From contig JAFVTH010000016.1 in the NCBI GenBank assembly GCA_017503285.1, forward strand, positions 1 to 64,000: a stretch of 64,000 bases of DNA, given 5' to 3'. Each line of letters opens with the position of its first letter. Position 1 is the first letter of the stretch. Shown here one piece after another: positions 44,098 to 52,908 of this stretch. Both the position numbers and the translations under genes were made by a program. Below the pieces are notes generated by a model, which was given only the letters and a program-made list of their open reading frames with translations, searched no databases and was not told where the DNA came from. This DNA is from Clostridia bacterium. Lineage in GTDB: Bacteria; Bacillota; Clostridia; Oscillospirales; CAG-272.

Positions 44098-44179
44098 ATA
44101 ATTAAGGAAATCAGACGGCTACGTTTCCACAGGTCAAGGCTTAAACGGAAACAATATGTTTGCATATTGCCTTAATGCG

Positions 44180-44203
44180 GAGACAGGGGATGCAAGTGTG
44201 GTG
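44180..44203 (+). repeat. Palindromic repeat copy 0 (partial)
   Basis: GAGACAGGGGATG matches the left half of the island repeat; the right half is degenerate. Confidence 0.6.
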
Positions 44204-44233
44204 CAAGCAGCACTTTCACGATAAAGGAGAAAA

Positions 44234-44911
44234 ATGAAAAATAGATTTTTGTCGACAGCTTTAATTATACTTACGATATCTTCTATTCCTGTTTCGTTTT
44301 ATATCTCTACTGTTATTGGAGAGTCAGATTTTTTTGGTTTGGCAGGGATAATTAAATATGCTTGGATTTCATTCCTATTTATTCCAATAGGAATAGGATC
44401 ATTTGTTTTAGGTCTTTATCAAAAAAAACAAGGAAACCCATACAGAGCCAATCAAATAGTGGCATTAATTTGTGTTCCAATTTTGCTTATGATAGGCTTG
44501 TTTAGCTTTTTTCCGGCTACAACTTGGTACGATAATAGAGAGGTTGAAAAAATTGAAAGCCAAACAGATTCTGATTTGCCAGACGAAATAAAAGTTGCTT
44601 CTATCGAAAATTATGGATATATTGAAACATATGTTAAAATACTTAATGAAACTGAGAAGCAAGCTTTTAACAAAAGCATAGAGCAAAGTGAAAAATGGAC
44701 GAATAGCTTAGATGAAGCAATTGGAACACTTGTTCCTTATGATGTGAGAATAAAAATAAAAAATTTTGATTACTTCTTGTTTTATAACGAAACAATGGAT
44801 GAATACAATGCGTGTCCAAACTACAAAATCGAAAGCAATTGTTTTCTAGTTTGTTACGATGTTTCTGACAATAAAATAGTTATATTGAGTGATTGGAAGA
44901 TTTACAAGTAA
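44234..44911 (+). CDS. Membrane protein of unknown function in cassette-like island
   Basis: This 225-residue protein has three N-terminal membrane helices (about 7-28, 35-60, 75-95) and a C-terminal soluble domain of about 125 residues rich in Glu, Asn and Tyr. I recognise no family. Its codon use (TTA, ATA, AAA, GAA) is more AT-rich than the flanking uvrB and hslO genes, which suggests transfer. A GGAG site precedes the ATG. It is the first of four genes separated by palindromic repeats. Confidence 0.65.
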   Translation: MKNRFLSTALIILTISSIPVSFYISTVIGESDFFGLAGIIKYAWISFLFIPIGIGSFVLGLYQKKQGNPYRANQIVALICVPILLMIGLFSFFPATTWYDNREVEKIESQTDSDLPDEIKVASIENYGYIETYVKILNETEKQAFNKSIEQSEKWTNSLDEAIGTLVPYDVRIKIKNFDYFLFYNETMDEYNACPNYKIESNCFLVCYDVSDNKIVILSDWKIYK

Positions 44912-44920
44912 AGAAGAGGA

Positions 44921-44945
44921 GAGACAGGGCGCGGTGGTCTGTCTT
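44921..44945 (+). repeat. Palindromic repeat copy 1 (full)
   Basis: AGACAG (44922) pairs with CTGTCT (44939) around a G-rich loop ending GGTGGT. It lies 10 nt after the first island gene. Confidence 0.75.
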
Positions 44946-45017
44946 TTAGGAATGGTTTTTTGGGAGGACCAAACTCTGGATATGGGTTGAAATTTCTTTA
45001 TTATGTTGGAGGATGAA

Positions 45018-45512
45018 ATGATTGAAAAAACTAAATTAATCCCAGTCATCTTGTTGGTTTTTGTGATTTTTTTAAGTAGTTGCAATTTTGAAAGTAATAT
45101 AGAGGAGAAAAACACGGATTATAGTGGTGTTGTAGTGGTTGTTGAAGGTGTAAAGATTGCGGATGAAAATGCGAGAATATACGATGATTGCTGCCGTCTT
45201 TCTTTTGTTAAAGTGCTATCAGTGCTTGGAGCAGAGATTAACTGGAAAACTAGTGAGTTAGCATGTGTAAAAATTTCAAACAGACAATTTGAACTCGACT
45301 TGAAAAGCAAGACGTATCAGGAGTGTGGAACTACTTATAATTTTTTGATTCCTGCACCAGGGACGACAACTTTTTTCTGTGAATCTATAGAAAAGGATAT
45401 TGTTCTTGACGATATAACACTTAGATGCGCATTGAAATGGTCAGGATACAGCGACTACATAATAACAAGCAACGTTGAAAATAAATTAATAATGTTTAAT
45501 TCACGAGGTTAG
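45018..45512 (+). CDS. Small lipoprotein with copper-amine-oxidase-N-like domain
   Basis: This 164-residue protein starts at 45018 after TTGGAGGATGAA; an earlier ATG at 45003 lacks a site. It has a lipoprotein signal with lipobox LSSC. The mature part shows the strand-helix pattern of copper amine oxidase N-like domains (LSFVKVLSVLGAEINWK then a short strand), a fold used as a cell-surface stalk in Clostridia. Function is unknown. It is the second cassette-like gene. Confidence 0.65.
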   Translation: MIEKTKLIPVILLVFVIFLSSCNFESNIEEKNTDYSGVVVVVEGVKIADENARIYDDCCRLSFVKVLSVLGAEINWKTSELACVKISNRQFELDLKSKTYQECGTTYNFLIPAPGTTTFFCESIEKDIVLDDITLRCALKWSGYSDYIITSNVENKLIMFNSRG

Positions 45513-45537
45513 GCGACACCGAGCTAACCTCTCGGGA

Positions 45538-45562
45538 GAGACAGGGGACGGTGGTCTGTCTT
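45538..45562 (+). repeat. Palindromic repeat copy 2 (full)
   Basis: AGACAGGGGACGG ... CTGTCT is preceded by a second hairpin (GAGGTTAG/CTAACCTC) just after the lipoprotein gene. Confidence 0.78.
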
Positions 45563-45617
45563 GTGGAAAACTAAATATTACCGAGTTGTTAAATCGTTGG
45601 TGGGAGGATCTTTGTAA

Positions 45618-46070
45618 ATGAATCGAAAAGAGTATAATGAAAACGGATGTCCGACCGTCATTCGAAAAAAATACAGTATAATAGACTTGGTATTTAATCT
45701 TGTTTTTCTGCTCATACACCTTGCAACGTGGTTAGTAATTTTTTCACAGATTCTCAAACAGATAGAAGAATATTTTACTGTAATATCTTGGATATTTTTA
45801 CTTCTAAGCGCGATAGTTGTTCCAGGAATACATGGTTTAATGTTCAAGGAAGGAAGCTTGGGAAGAAAAATAACCAAAACCGAGTTGATAGATTTGAAAA
45901 CAGGAAAAAAACCAAACTTTTTTAAGGTTATGCTACTAAACATAGTCGGTTATGATTTTCAAGAATGGTTTAGTCGTACAAGGCTTGATCGCAGGCTGTT
46001 TTGGGAAATTGTGTTAGATTGTGTTACAAGGGAGAAAGAAGTAGAGGAGACAGGGGATGGGGGACTATAG
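45618..46070 (+). CDS. RDD-like small membrane protein
   Basis: This 150-residue protein has two membrane helices (about 24-47, 54-74). The following segment (GSLGRKITKTELIDLKTGKK) resembles RDD-family membrane proteins, although the Arg-Asp-Asp motif itself is not clear. The last eight residues (EETGDGGL) are encoded by a palindromic repeat copy, so the repeat appears to have fused into the 3' end. AT-rich codons match the neighbouring island genes. Confidence 0.6.
   Translation: MNRKEYNENGCPTVIRKKYSIIDLVFNLVFLLIHLATWLVIFSQILKQIEEYFTVISWIFLLLSAIVVPGIHGLMFKEGSLGRKITKTELIDLKTGKKPNFFKVMLLNIVGYDFQEWFSRTRLDRRLFWEIVLDCVTREKEVEETGDGGL
46047..46070 (+). repeat. Palindromic repeat copy 3 (partial, within a gene end)
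   Basis: GAGACAGGGGATGG matches the left half of the repeat and supplies the stop codon of the RDD-like gene; the next gene starts on the following base. Confidence 0.65.
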
Positions 46071-46457
46071 ATGATAGATGTTACAGAAATTCTGGATATG
46101 ATTGATTGGAATATGCCTCTTGAAATCCAATCAAAAGGGGTATTTTTAGCGAAAAAAGTAGAAACAATTGCTCCGTTCATACAACCAGTAACTCCCAAAT
46201 ACAACAAAAATGTATGGAAAAATTGTGCCGTAATCATAGCGGATAAAAATGACGAAAAACTGAAACCACACTTGGTCGAACTGCTAGAATGGCTACAAGA
46301 TATGAACTGGCCGGGCGCGTTTTGCATTCTTGAAAGGCTACAAAAATATCTTGACACCAACGCTATTCATAGTGCAATAATTGTTTGTATTGAAAAAGCA
46401 AAAGAATTAAACGACGAGGTTTGGGAGAAAAACTTGCAATTGCTATTATCTTCGTGA
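46071..46457 (+). CDS. DUF5071-like small soluble protein
   Basis: This 128-residue soluble alpha-helical protein contains LLEWLQDMNWPGA, the hallmark of DUF5071-type proteins, which look like the small immunity-type proteins of bacterial toxin loci. No toxin gene is adjacent. The ATG directly follows the upstream stop codon within a repeat. The immunity idea is inference; the family call rests on one motif and size. Confidence 0.65.
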   Translation: MIDVTEILDMIDWNMPLEIQSKGVFLAKKVETIAPFIQPVTPKYNKNVWKNCAVIIADKNDEKLKPHLVELLEWLQDMNWPGAFCILERLQKYLDTNAIHSAIIVCIEKAKELNDEVWEKNLQLLLSS

Positions 46458-46479
46458 CCCTAGAAAAAATGGAGACAGC

Positions 46480-46504
46480 GAGACAGGGGACGGTGGTCTG
46501 TCTT
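46480..46504 (+). repeat. Palindromic repeat copy 4 (full)
   Basis: A full copy with AGACAG/CTGTCT arms is extended by an outer AGACAG (46473) and CTGTCT (46507). It closes the island. Confidence 0.78.
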
Positions 46505-46523
46505 CACTGTCTTAAACAAAACA

Positions 46524-46552
46524 AAAAAATGCGACCCTGTGTCGCATTTTTT
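46524..46552. terminator. Bidirectional terminator between the island and hslO
   Basis: The 12-bp arms AAAAAATGCGAC/GTCGCATTTTTT enclose the loop CCTGT. Confidence 0.88.
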
Positions 46553-46556
46553 GTTT

Positions 46557-47441
46557 TTATTCAAATAGCTTTAGTGTCTCGTCCTTTGTAAATTCATAGG
46601 ACTTATTGCAGAAGTGGCAGCCAAGGACAAGCTTTTCATCCTCGCCCTTTTCCCTTTGCTCCTTGAAAATATCAAGGACCTCGTTTTTACCGAGGCTCAA
46701 AATTGCACGGGCTGTGCGCGCTCTTGAGCAGTTACAGCTGTATTTTACATCAATTTCATCGAAAAGGTCATATTCAATTCCATTTAGTGCCAGCTTCAAA
46801 ATATCCTCGTTGGAAAGACCCTTGTCAAACTGAGTGGATATGTTGTTAAGTAGCTTTGCATTTTCCTCAAGCTTGCTAATAATTTCCTCGTCAGCAAAGG
46901 GGAGCAGCTGTACGAAAACACCACCGGCAGCACGACATGTATAATCTGTATCAACCAAAACACCAAGAGCAATAAGAGTAGGCGTTTGCTCACTAACTGC
47001 ATAATATTGCGCTATATCCTCGGCAACCTCTCCACTAACAAGCTCAATATTGCCATTAAATGGCACATCGTCCCCCACATCCTTGGAGACGGAGAGAATA
47101 CCACCCCCAACAATACCGGAAACATCAAGCTTTCCACTTGGCTTAAGTGGCAGGTCAGCCTGTGGGTTAGCGATATAGCCCTTTACATCTCCGTAGTAGT
47201 CGCCAACTGCAAGAGTAGTACCTGCAAGGCCGTTACCGCGGATAGCCACAGTTAAGGTGCAGCCGTCCTCCGGTAGCATAGTGCCCATAACCGAAGTGGC
47301 AGTAAGAAGTCTACCAAGCAACGCAGTTGCCGTGGGACTTGTTTTGTGATAGGAAATTGCCTCATTAACAATATCCTTGGAATTTATAACATAAGCACGG
47401 GCGCTGCCGTCTCTTGTCATGGCTCTTAAAATTGTTGACAT
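46557..47441 (-). CDS. hslO: Redox-regulated chaperone Hsp33
   Basis: This 294-residue protein has the redox switch cysteines SCNCS and GCHFCNK near the C-terminus. They hold zinc when reduced and form disulfides on oxidative unfolding, which activates the chaperone. The N-terminal domain begins MSTILRAMTRDGSARAYVIN. The start at 47441 is set by AAGGAGATAAAA. It follows a methyltransferase gene by 10 nt. Confidence 0.96.
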   Translation of the reverse strand: MSTILRAMTRDGSARAYVINSKDIVNEAISYHKTSPTATALLGRLLTATSVMGTMLPEDGCTLTVAIRGNGLAGTTLAVGDYYGDVKGYIANPQADLPLKPSGKLDVSGIVGGGILSVSKDVGDDVPFNGNIELVSGEVAEDIAQYYAVSEQTPTLIALGVLVDTDYTCRAAGGVFVQLLPFADEEIISKLEENAKLLNNISTQFDKGLSNEDILKLALNGIEYDLFDEIDVKYSCNCSRARTARAILSLGKNEVLDIFKEQREKGEDEKLVLGCHFCNKSYEFTKDETLKLFE

Positions 47442-47451
47442 TTTTATCTCC

Positions 47452-48204
47452 TTATTTTTTACATCTTGCGGTAAAGTACCATTTTTCATCCCTGTCGTCG
47501 GCTTCCTTGCCGTCAAGGTCTCCATGCACAGAGATTATCTCAAAGCCACACTCTAAAAGTGCCTGTTCAATTTGCCTTCGTGTGTAGCACTTTTCCTTTT
47601 GCACCTCGTCAAGACGAGTGTATGTGCCATCCCTATTCTCCTCGAAAATGCTTAGATAAAACTTACAAATTTTAGTTTTCTCGTTGTAGTCATTTTGCCA
47701 AGCGAGCAGAGCATGCTCATCCTCTAAAACAAAATCGTTCTTTCCGTAAATTCTTTCAAAGCGATAGGGTGTATTTATATCAAAAACAAACACTCCCTCG
47801 GGAATTAGGTAGTTATGCACTAAGGAAAAGCACCTTTTCACATCACTAATTTTAGTAAGATAATTTAAGCTGTCAAGGGTGCAAGCGCAGGCATCGACCG
47901 TGCCATAAAGCTCGAACTCGGTCATATCCTGGCACAGCCATAAAATATCATTTATCCCCTTGTCATAGCAAATATCCTTTGCCTGTGCAAGCATATTTTC
48001 GGAAAGGTCAACGCCTGTCATATCAAAGCCCCTTTCCCTTAAAAGAAAGGTAAGCTTACCTGTTCCGCAGGCAAGATCAAGCACAAGTGAGGTGTTTACC
48101 CCTTCATTATCCCTTATTTGCTTGGTTATATAGTCAGCCAAAGCACCATAGTCAAAGCCGTAGTTTAGTCTGTCGTAAACCGAGGCAAGATTAGAATACT
48201 GCAT
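47452..48204 (-). CDS. Class I SAM-dependent methyltransferase
   Basis: This 250-residue protein has motif I VLDLACGTGKLTFLL, motif II TGVDLSENML, DACACTLDSLNYL as motif IV, and a C-terminal strand region ending KWYFTARCKK. The pattern fits small-molecule methyltransferases with the Methyltransf_25 fold. The substrate cannot be assigned. It is probably in one transcript with hslO. Confidence 0.88.
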   Translation of the reverse strand: MQYSNLASVYDRLNYGFDYGALADYITKQIRDNEGVNTSLVLDLACGTGKLTFLLRERGFDMTGVDLSENMLAQAKDICYDKGINDILWLCQDMTEFELYGTVDACACTLDSLNYLTKISDVKRCFSLVHNYLIPEGVFVFDINTPYRFERIYGKNDFVLEDEHALLAWQNDYNEKTKICKFYLSIFEENRDGTYTRLDEVQKEKCYTRRQIEQALLECGFEIISVHGDLDGKEADDRDEKWYFTARCKK

Positions 48205-48269
48205 AAGTGTTTATCCTTTCCCTTAATTTCCTACATATTTTATCACAAATAAGCATTAAAGTAAAGGAC

Positions 48270-49625
48270 TTACAAATATTTTTTAATTTTATATATATCT
48301 CCGGCTCCCATAATAACGCAGGCATCAGCCTGTGCTTTTTTTATATAATCGGCAGCAGCACAAAAATCCTTTATCAAAATACCGCCAAAATCCAAAGCAA
48401 GCCTTTCCTCGTCTAAGCCGTATATGTTTTCCTCTCTTGCAGGGTAAATCGGCAAAAGAACAAGCTGGCAAGTATCGGAAAAGCATCCCTTAAATTCATT
48501 ATACAGAAAGTGTGTTCTTGAATATGTGTGTGGCTGAAAAACACACAATATTTTTTCAAAGCCCATGGACTTAAGGGTAGAAAGCGAGCAACTTATTTCA
48601 CTTGGATGATGGGCGTAATCCTCAAAAACGCTCATACCTGTGTCTGTTTTCTTTATAAATTCCATTCTTCGCCGTATGCCCTTAAACTGACTTAGACCTC
48701 TTCCAATTACGCAAGGAGCAATGTTGCTCTCACAAGCAATTGCAAAGGCACATAAGGCATCATACACAAAATGCTTGCCAATGCAGCTAAGCTCCACTCT
48801 TGCCAGCTCCTTGCCATTTTTGATAACAGAAAACGCATTTTTGCCGGAGGAGTGTATGATTTTTCCCATATAATCAGCTTTGTTGTCTATACCAAAGGTT
48901 ACTGCATTTTCTCTATTCATAAATAAAGAGCGCTTATCGTCTGCATTAATGAATACCTTTTTCTTGTCCCTTGTAAATTTATCAAACGAGGAGTATATTT
49001 CGTCCATCGAGGAAAAGAAGTCCGGGTGGTCAAAATCTACATTTAATACCCCCGCAAAGTCGCAGGGCATAGATAGAAATGCGTTTTTATATTCGCACGC
49101 CTCAAATATAACGGTATCCCCCGTGCCAATAGCTCCCCCAAACTCAAAGCCCTTAAGAAGTGCCCCGCAAAAGACCGTTGGGCTTCTTTTTGCATAGGTA
49201 AAAATATCAAAAAGCATGGCGGTCGTGGTGCTTTTGCCGTGCATGCCCGCAATTGCAATTTTGTGCTTATAACGGGAAGCGATGCACCCAAGCAGCAAAG
49301 CCCTTGATATAGTTGGTATCTTTAGCTCCCTTGCCCTTTTTAATTCAAAGGAGTCCATATCAATAGCAGAGGAATAAACCACAAGGTCCATACCCTCAAC
49401 ATTGTCGGGAGTTGAATAGTATTTTATGCTTCCTATTTCCTCAAGTCTTTTTGTAATTGCAGTTCTTGTCTTGTCATATCCGAAAATTTCCTTGCCAAAA
49501 AAGTGCGCATAGGTAGCAAGGGCGGACATACTAATTCCGCCAATTCCTGCAAAGAAAATTTTTCTTGCATTTGTGTACAAAATGTTAACATCCTCCACCG
49601 AGAATGAATTGTTTGTTGTATTCAT
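48270..49625 (-). CDS. murC: UDP-N-acetylmuramate-L-alanine ligase
   Basis: This 451-residue peptidoglycan ligase has a Rossmann start FAGIGGISMSALA, the ATP loop GMHGKSTTT (usually G-T-H-G-K-T), EACEYKNAFL, YAHHPSEI and QPHTYSRT. The loop substitution of Met and Ser is unusual but keeps the Lys. The start at 49625 follows GGAG with a 9-nt gap; a second ATG lies five codons upstream. It stands alone between the methyltransferase and the divergent spoVG. Confidence 0.94.
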   Translation of the reverse strand: MNTTNNSFSVEDVNILYTNARKIFFAGIGGISMSALATYAHFFGKEIFGYDKTRTAITKRLEEIGSIKYYSTPDNVEGMDLVVYSSAIDMDSFELKRARELKIPTISRALLLGCIASRYKHKIAIAGMHGKSTTTAMLFDIFTYAKRSPTVFCGALLKGFEFGGAIGTGDTVIFEACEYKNAFLSMPCDFAGVLNVDFDHPDFFSSMDEIYSSFDKFTRDKKKVFINADDKRSLFMNRENAVTFGIDNKADYMGKIIHSSGKNAFSVIKNGKELARVELSCIGKHFVYDALCAFAIACESNIAPCVIGRGLSQFKGIRRRMEFIKKTDTGMSVFEDYAHHPSEISCSLSTLKSMGFEKILCVFQPHTYSRTHFLYNEFKGCFSDTCQLVLLPIYPAREENIYGLDEERLALDFGGILIKDFCAAADYIKKAQADACVIMGAGDIYKIKKYL

Positions 49626-49781
49626 CACCAAAATCTCCATTTATTCGATAAAAAAGCCTATTTTTTCACAAAAAAATCTATGTATGTTCACAAAACCATT
49701 ACATTTCTTTCCTATTTTGCACACAAAAAATTGTTATAATTTTCTATGTCAAGATCGTTGACGCAGAACATGGAGGATAAT

Positions 49782-50084
49782 ATGCTTATCACAGACATCA
49801 AAATTAGAAAGTTTTTTAATGATGGACCCATGAAGGCAGTAGTGTCCGTTACCTTTGACGGCGCACTCGCAGTACACGACATTAAAGTTATCAACGCAAA
49901 GGACAAGTTTTTCATCGTGATGCCAAGTCGCAAGAACCCAGATGGCACATATCGTGACATTGTTCACCCAATCAATGCTGATTTTAGAGCTGAGCTTGAG
50001 GGCGCAGTTATAAAAGCATACTTTGATGGCTTAGCAAATGCTGAATTCGAGGATAATACAACAGAGGCTCCACAAGAGGTTTAA
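49782..50084 (+). CDS. spoVG: SpoVG regulator
   Basis: This 100-residue protein begins MLITDIKIRKF and has the conserved VMPSRKNPDGTYRDIVHPIN segment, then an acidic tail. SpoVG binds nucleic acid and influences sporulation, septation and envelope genes. The start at 49782 is set by TGGAGGATAAT. A sigma-H site as in Bacillus is not apparent. Confidence 0.96.
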   Translation: MLITDIKIRKFFNDGPMKAVVSVTFDGALAVHDIKVINAKDKFFIVMPSRKNPDGTYRDIVHPINADFRAELEGAVIKAYFDGLANAEFEDNTTEAPQEV

Positions 50085-50102
50085 TTGTATTAGCGAAAGC
50101 GA

Positions 50103-50144
50103 GGAGAATTTGTAGACAGTAGTCTACAAGGTCTCCTTTTTTTC
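50103..50144 (+). terminator. Terminator of spoVG
   Basis: Nested stems GGAGA/TCTCC and TTGTAGAC/GTCTACAA are followed by a run of eight T residues. Confidence 0.85.
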
Positions 50145-50154
50145 AACTTAAATG

Positions 50155-50183
50155 TTGACATACAAAACAAAGGTTGCTATAAT
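50155..50183 (+). promoter_or_regulatory. Consensus sigma-A promoter of hisS
   Basis: Perfect TTGACA and TATAAT are separated by 17 bp, 40 bp before hisS; there is no T-box leader. Confidence 0.88.
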
Positions 50184-50223
50184 ATAAAAAGAAATTACAA
50201 TATTATTATATGCAGGAGATATT

Positions 50224-51480
50224 ATGGCTGTTAAAATACAAAAGCCAAGAGGCACAATGGATATTTTTCCAAGGGACGCTCTCATTTGGCAAAAAATAGA
50301 GAAAAAGGCAAGAGAGGCAGCAGGGCTATACGGCTTTGGCGAAATACGCACACCTACCTTTGAGGAGCTTTCGCTTTTCAAAAGAGGCGTTGGCGAGGTT
50401 ACTGACGTTGTGCAAAAGGAAATGTACACCTTTACCGACCGTGAGGAGCGCCAGTTTGCTCTCCGTCCTGAGGGTACTGCCTCAGTAGTAAGAGCGATTA
50501 TTGAAAATGGTAAGGCATCAGATGCTATGCCACTTCGCTACTACTACCTTATAAACTGCTTTAGATATGAAAAGCCGCAGGCTGGCAGAAGCCGTGAGTT
50601 CTTCCAGTTCGGCACAGAGATGTTTGGCACAAAGGATGCAAGTGCAGATGCAACCGTTATCTCCCTTGCAAACCATCTTATAAAATCCCTTGATATTAAG
50701 GATACACACCTTCATATAAACTCCATCGGCTGTCCGGAGTGCAGACCAAAATATCGTGAGGCGCTTGTTTCCTATTTCAAGGCGCACGAGGACAAGCTTT
50801 GCGACACCTGCAAGGAAAGATTAAAGACAAATCCTCTCCGCGTTCTTGACTGCAAGAGTCCGATTTGCTCCGAGATTGCCAAGGGCGCACCTAACACAAT
50901 TGACTACCTTTGCCCTGAGTGTGATGAGCATTTTGAGGACCTAAAGTCCTATCTTGATGCAGAGGGCATCGAGTATACAGTTGATACAAGAATCGTAAGA
51001 GGACTTGACTACTACACAAAAACAGTTTTTGAGTTTATTTGTAATAGCATCGGCGCACAAAGCACTATTTGTGGCGGCGGCCGTTACGACGGGCTTATGG
51101 AGCAGCTTGGCGGACCTGCATTGCCCGGCATCGGCTTCGGTATGGGTCTTACAAGGCTTATCCTTGCTATGGAGGCAAGTGGCTCTACACAGCTTGAGGA
51201 GGCTTGCCCGGCTCTTTACATCGCTCCTATGGGCAAGGAGGCGAAGAAAAAGGCGCTTGAAATCATTTCAAGCCTTAGAAAAAATGGCATCTATGCCGAA
51301 TGTGATATTTGCGGCCGCAGCCTAAAGGCGCAGATGAAATACGCTGACAAAATCGGCGCAAAGTATACACTCATTTTGGGAGATAGTGAGCTTGAAAGCG
51401 GCAAGGCACAGCTTAAGAATATGAGCCAAAGCTCCCAAGAGGAAATTGAACTCAAAGATATCAATAAATTCATTTTTTGA
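50224..51480 (+). CDS. hisS: Histidyl-tRNA synthetase
   Basis: This 418-residue class II synthetase has RPEGTASVVRA, motif 2 FRYEKPQAGRSREFFQFGTE, the histidine loops LDYYTKTVFEF and GGGRYDGL, motif 3 GFGMGLTRL and a C-terminal anticodon domain. Size is normal. In Firmicutes it is normally followed by bacterial aspS; here an archaeal-type AspRS follows instead. Confidence 0.97.
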   Translation: MAVKIQKPRGTMDIFPRDALIWQKIEKKAREAAGLYGFGEIRTPTFEELSLFKRGVGEVTDVVQKEMYTFTDREERQFALRPEGTASVVRAIIENGKASDAMPLRYYYLINCFRYEKPQAGRSREFFQFGTEMFGTKDASADATVISLANHLIKSLDIKDTHLHINSIGCPECRPKYREALVSYFKAHEDKLCDTCKERLKTNPLRVLDCKSPICSEIAKGAPNTIDYLCPECDEHFEDLKSYLDAEGIEYTVDTRIVRGLDYYTKTVFEFICNSIGAQSTICGGGRYDGLMEQLGGPALPGIGFGMGLTRLILAMEASGSTQLEEACPALYIAPMGKEAKKKALEIISSLRKNGIYAECDICGRSLKAQMKYADKIGAKYTLILGDSELESGKAQLKNMSQSSQEEIELKDINKFIF

Positions 51481-51522
51481 ATATAATCAAGTTGATAATT
51501 AATTTTTTAGGAGAAGACAAAA

Positions 51523-52821
51523 ATGAAAAGAACTTATGTAAAAGATTTAACAGAAGGCGCTTGCACAATTAAGGGCTATGTAGAAGCAATACGCGATAAG
51601 AAGATAATGTTTTTGATTATCAGAGATGTTACAGGCGCAGTACAGGTAACCATTGAAAAGGACAAGTGTCCTGAGGTTTATGCTGAAGCAAAAAAATTAA
51701 CACTTCATAGCTTTGTATCAATTGAAGGAGAATGCGTTTTTTCCACCTATGTAAGAAACGGTGGCAAGGAAATATATCCAACAGCAATAAAAATTATGAG
51801 CATTGCAGAGCCATTGCCGATTCAAAGCGACAGTGCTCAGGACCTACGTATGGACTATCGCTGGATAGATCTTCGTGACGAAAAAAAGGCGTTTATGTTT
51901 AAAATACAGACTGCCTTTGAAAGATATGCCATTGACTTTTTTAATAAAAACGGATTTATTGAAATTCATACACCGAAAATTACCGCGCTTTCAAGTGAGG
52001 GTGGAAGTGAGGTGTTTGAAATAAAAAATTATTTTGGACAGAAGGCATACTTAACACAAAGCCCACAGCTTTATAAGCAAATGAGTATGATGGCTGGCTT
52101 TGATAAGACATTTGAAATTGGTGAATATTTCAGAGCAAATCCAAGCTTTACAAGCCGCCATGATACTGAATTCACAGGTATAGATGTAGAGGTTTCCTTT
52201 ATTGAATCACATCATGATGTTATGGATATCGAGGAAGCGCTTCTTAAGCACATAATAAACGGAGTTAAATCCGAGTTTAACGAGGAGTACAAAAAGTACT
52301 TTGGTCGCGATATGATTCAATTAGATAACGAGATTCCTCGTATTCCGTTGCTTGAAGTGTATGATATACTTAAGAAAGAGAAAAATTACGAGGTTCCAAG
52401 AGCACTTAAGGGCGATTTGGACCCTGACGGAGAAAAACTGATTTGCGAGTACGTTAAGGAAAAGTATAACAGTGAGTTTGTTTTCATAATTGATTTTCCC
52501 GCAAAGGCAAGAGCGTTTTATTCGATGAAAAAAGAGGACGACGCAACACTTACAAAAACATACGATCTACTGTATAAGGGAATAGAAATTACAAGTGGTG
52601 CGCAAAGAGAACACAGATACGATGTACTCCGTCAAAATATTATTGAAAATGGTATTGACCCGGAAAATATGAAGGAATATCTTGAATTTTTCAGATATGG
52701 CGCTCCAACACACGGCGGTTTTGGATTGGGTATTACAAGAACCCTTGTTAAACTGTTCGATTTACCAAGCGTTAAAGATGTAACATTCTTGTTCCGTGGA
52801 CCAAGCAGACTTACTCCGTGA
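51523..52821 (+). CDS. Archaeal-type (probably non-discriminating) aspartyl-tRNA synthetase
   Basis: This 432-residue synthetase is the short archaeal/eukaryal type, not the bacterial form of about 590 residues with a GAD insert. It has an N-terminal OB fold, motif 1 FFNKNGFIEIHTPKI, SQLYKQ-type QSPQLYKQ, motif 2 FRANPSFTSRHDTEFT, the Asp-binding ITSGAQREH and motif 3 GGFGLGITRTL. Such enzymes often charge both tRNA-Asp and tRNA-Asn. It follows hisS and ends at its own terminator. It appears to have replaced native aspS, a scrap of which lies downstream. Confidence 0.9.
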   Translation: MKRTYVKDLTEGACTIKGYVEAIRDKKIMFLIIRDVTGAVQVTIEKDKCPEVYAEAKKLTLHSFVSIEGECVFSTYVRNGGKEIYPTAIKIMSIAEPLPIQSDSAQDLRMDYRWIDLRDEKKAFMFKIQTAFERYAIDFFNKNGFIEIHTPKITALSSEGGSEVFEIKNYFGQKAYLTQSPQLYKQMSMMAGFDKTFEIGEYFRANPSFTSRHDTEFTGIDVEVSFIESHHDVMDIEEALLKHIINGVKSEFNEEYKKYFGRDMIQLDNEIPRIPLLEVYDILKKEKNYEVPRALKGDLDPDGEKLICEYVKEKYNSEFVFIIDFPAKARAFYSMKKEDDATLTKTYDLLYKGIEITSGAQREHRYDVLRQNIIENGIDPENMKEYLEFFRYGAPTHGGFGLGITRTLVKLFDLPSVKDVTFLFRGPSRLTP

Positions 52822-52835
52822 TTAATATAAGAAGG

Positions 52836-52870
52836 CAAAGAGACTATTAAAAATAGCCTCTTTGTTTGCT
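52836..52870 (+). terminator. Terminator after the archaeal-type AspRS
   Basis: A 13-bp stem with one mismatch (CAAAGAGACTATT/AATAGCCTCTTTG) is followed by TTTG. Confidence 0.7.
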
Positions 52871-52908
52871 ATACATACAAGTGAAATTTATTATCGCACG
52901 AGGTTTGT

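Larger units (their letters stand above)
43901..44233 (+). other. Intergenic leader at the left edge of the accessory island
   Basis: No gene is seen here. It holds a GCTTTTTTG/CAAAAAAGC hairpin near 43997, a possible promoter (44069-44097) and a structured leader with CAATATG/CATATTG and GTTTCC/GGAAAC stems. A partial copy of the island's palindromic repeat (44180-44203) lies just before the first gene. Confidence 0.6.

Noticed and set aside
43901..46556. Prophage or insertion sequence in the AT-rich island
   Set aside because: No integrase, transposase, capsid genes or terminal inverted repeats are present; only short palindromic repeats between genes.
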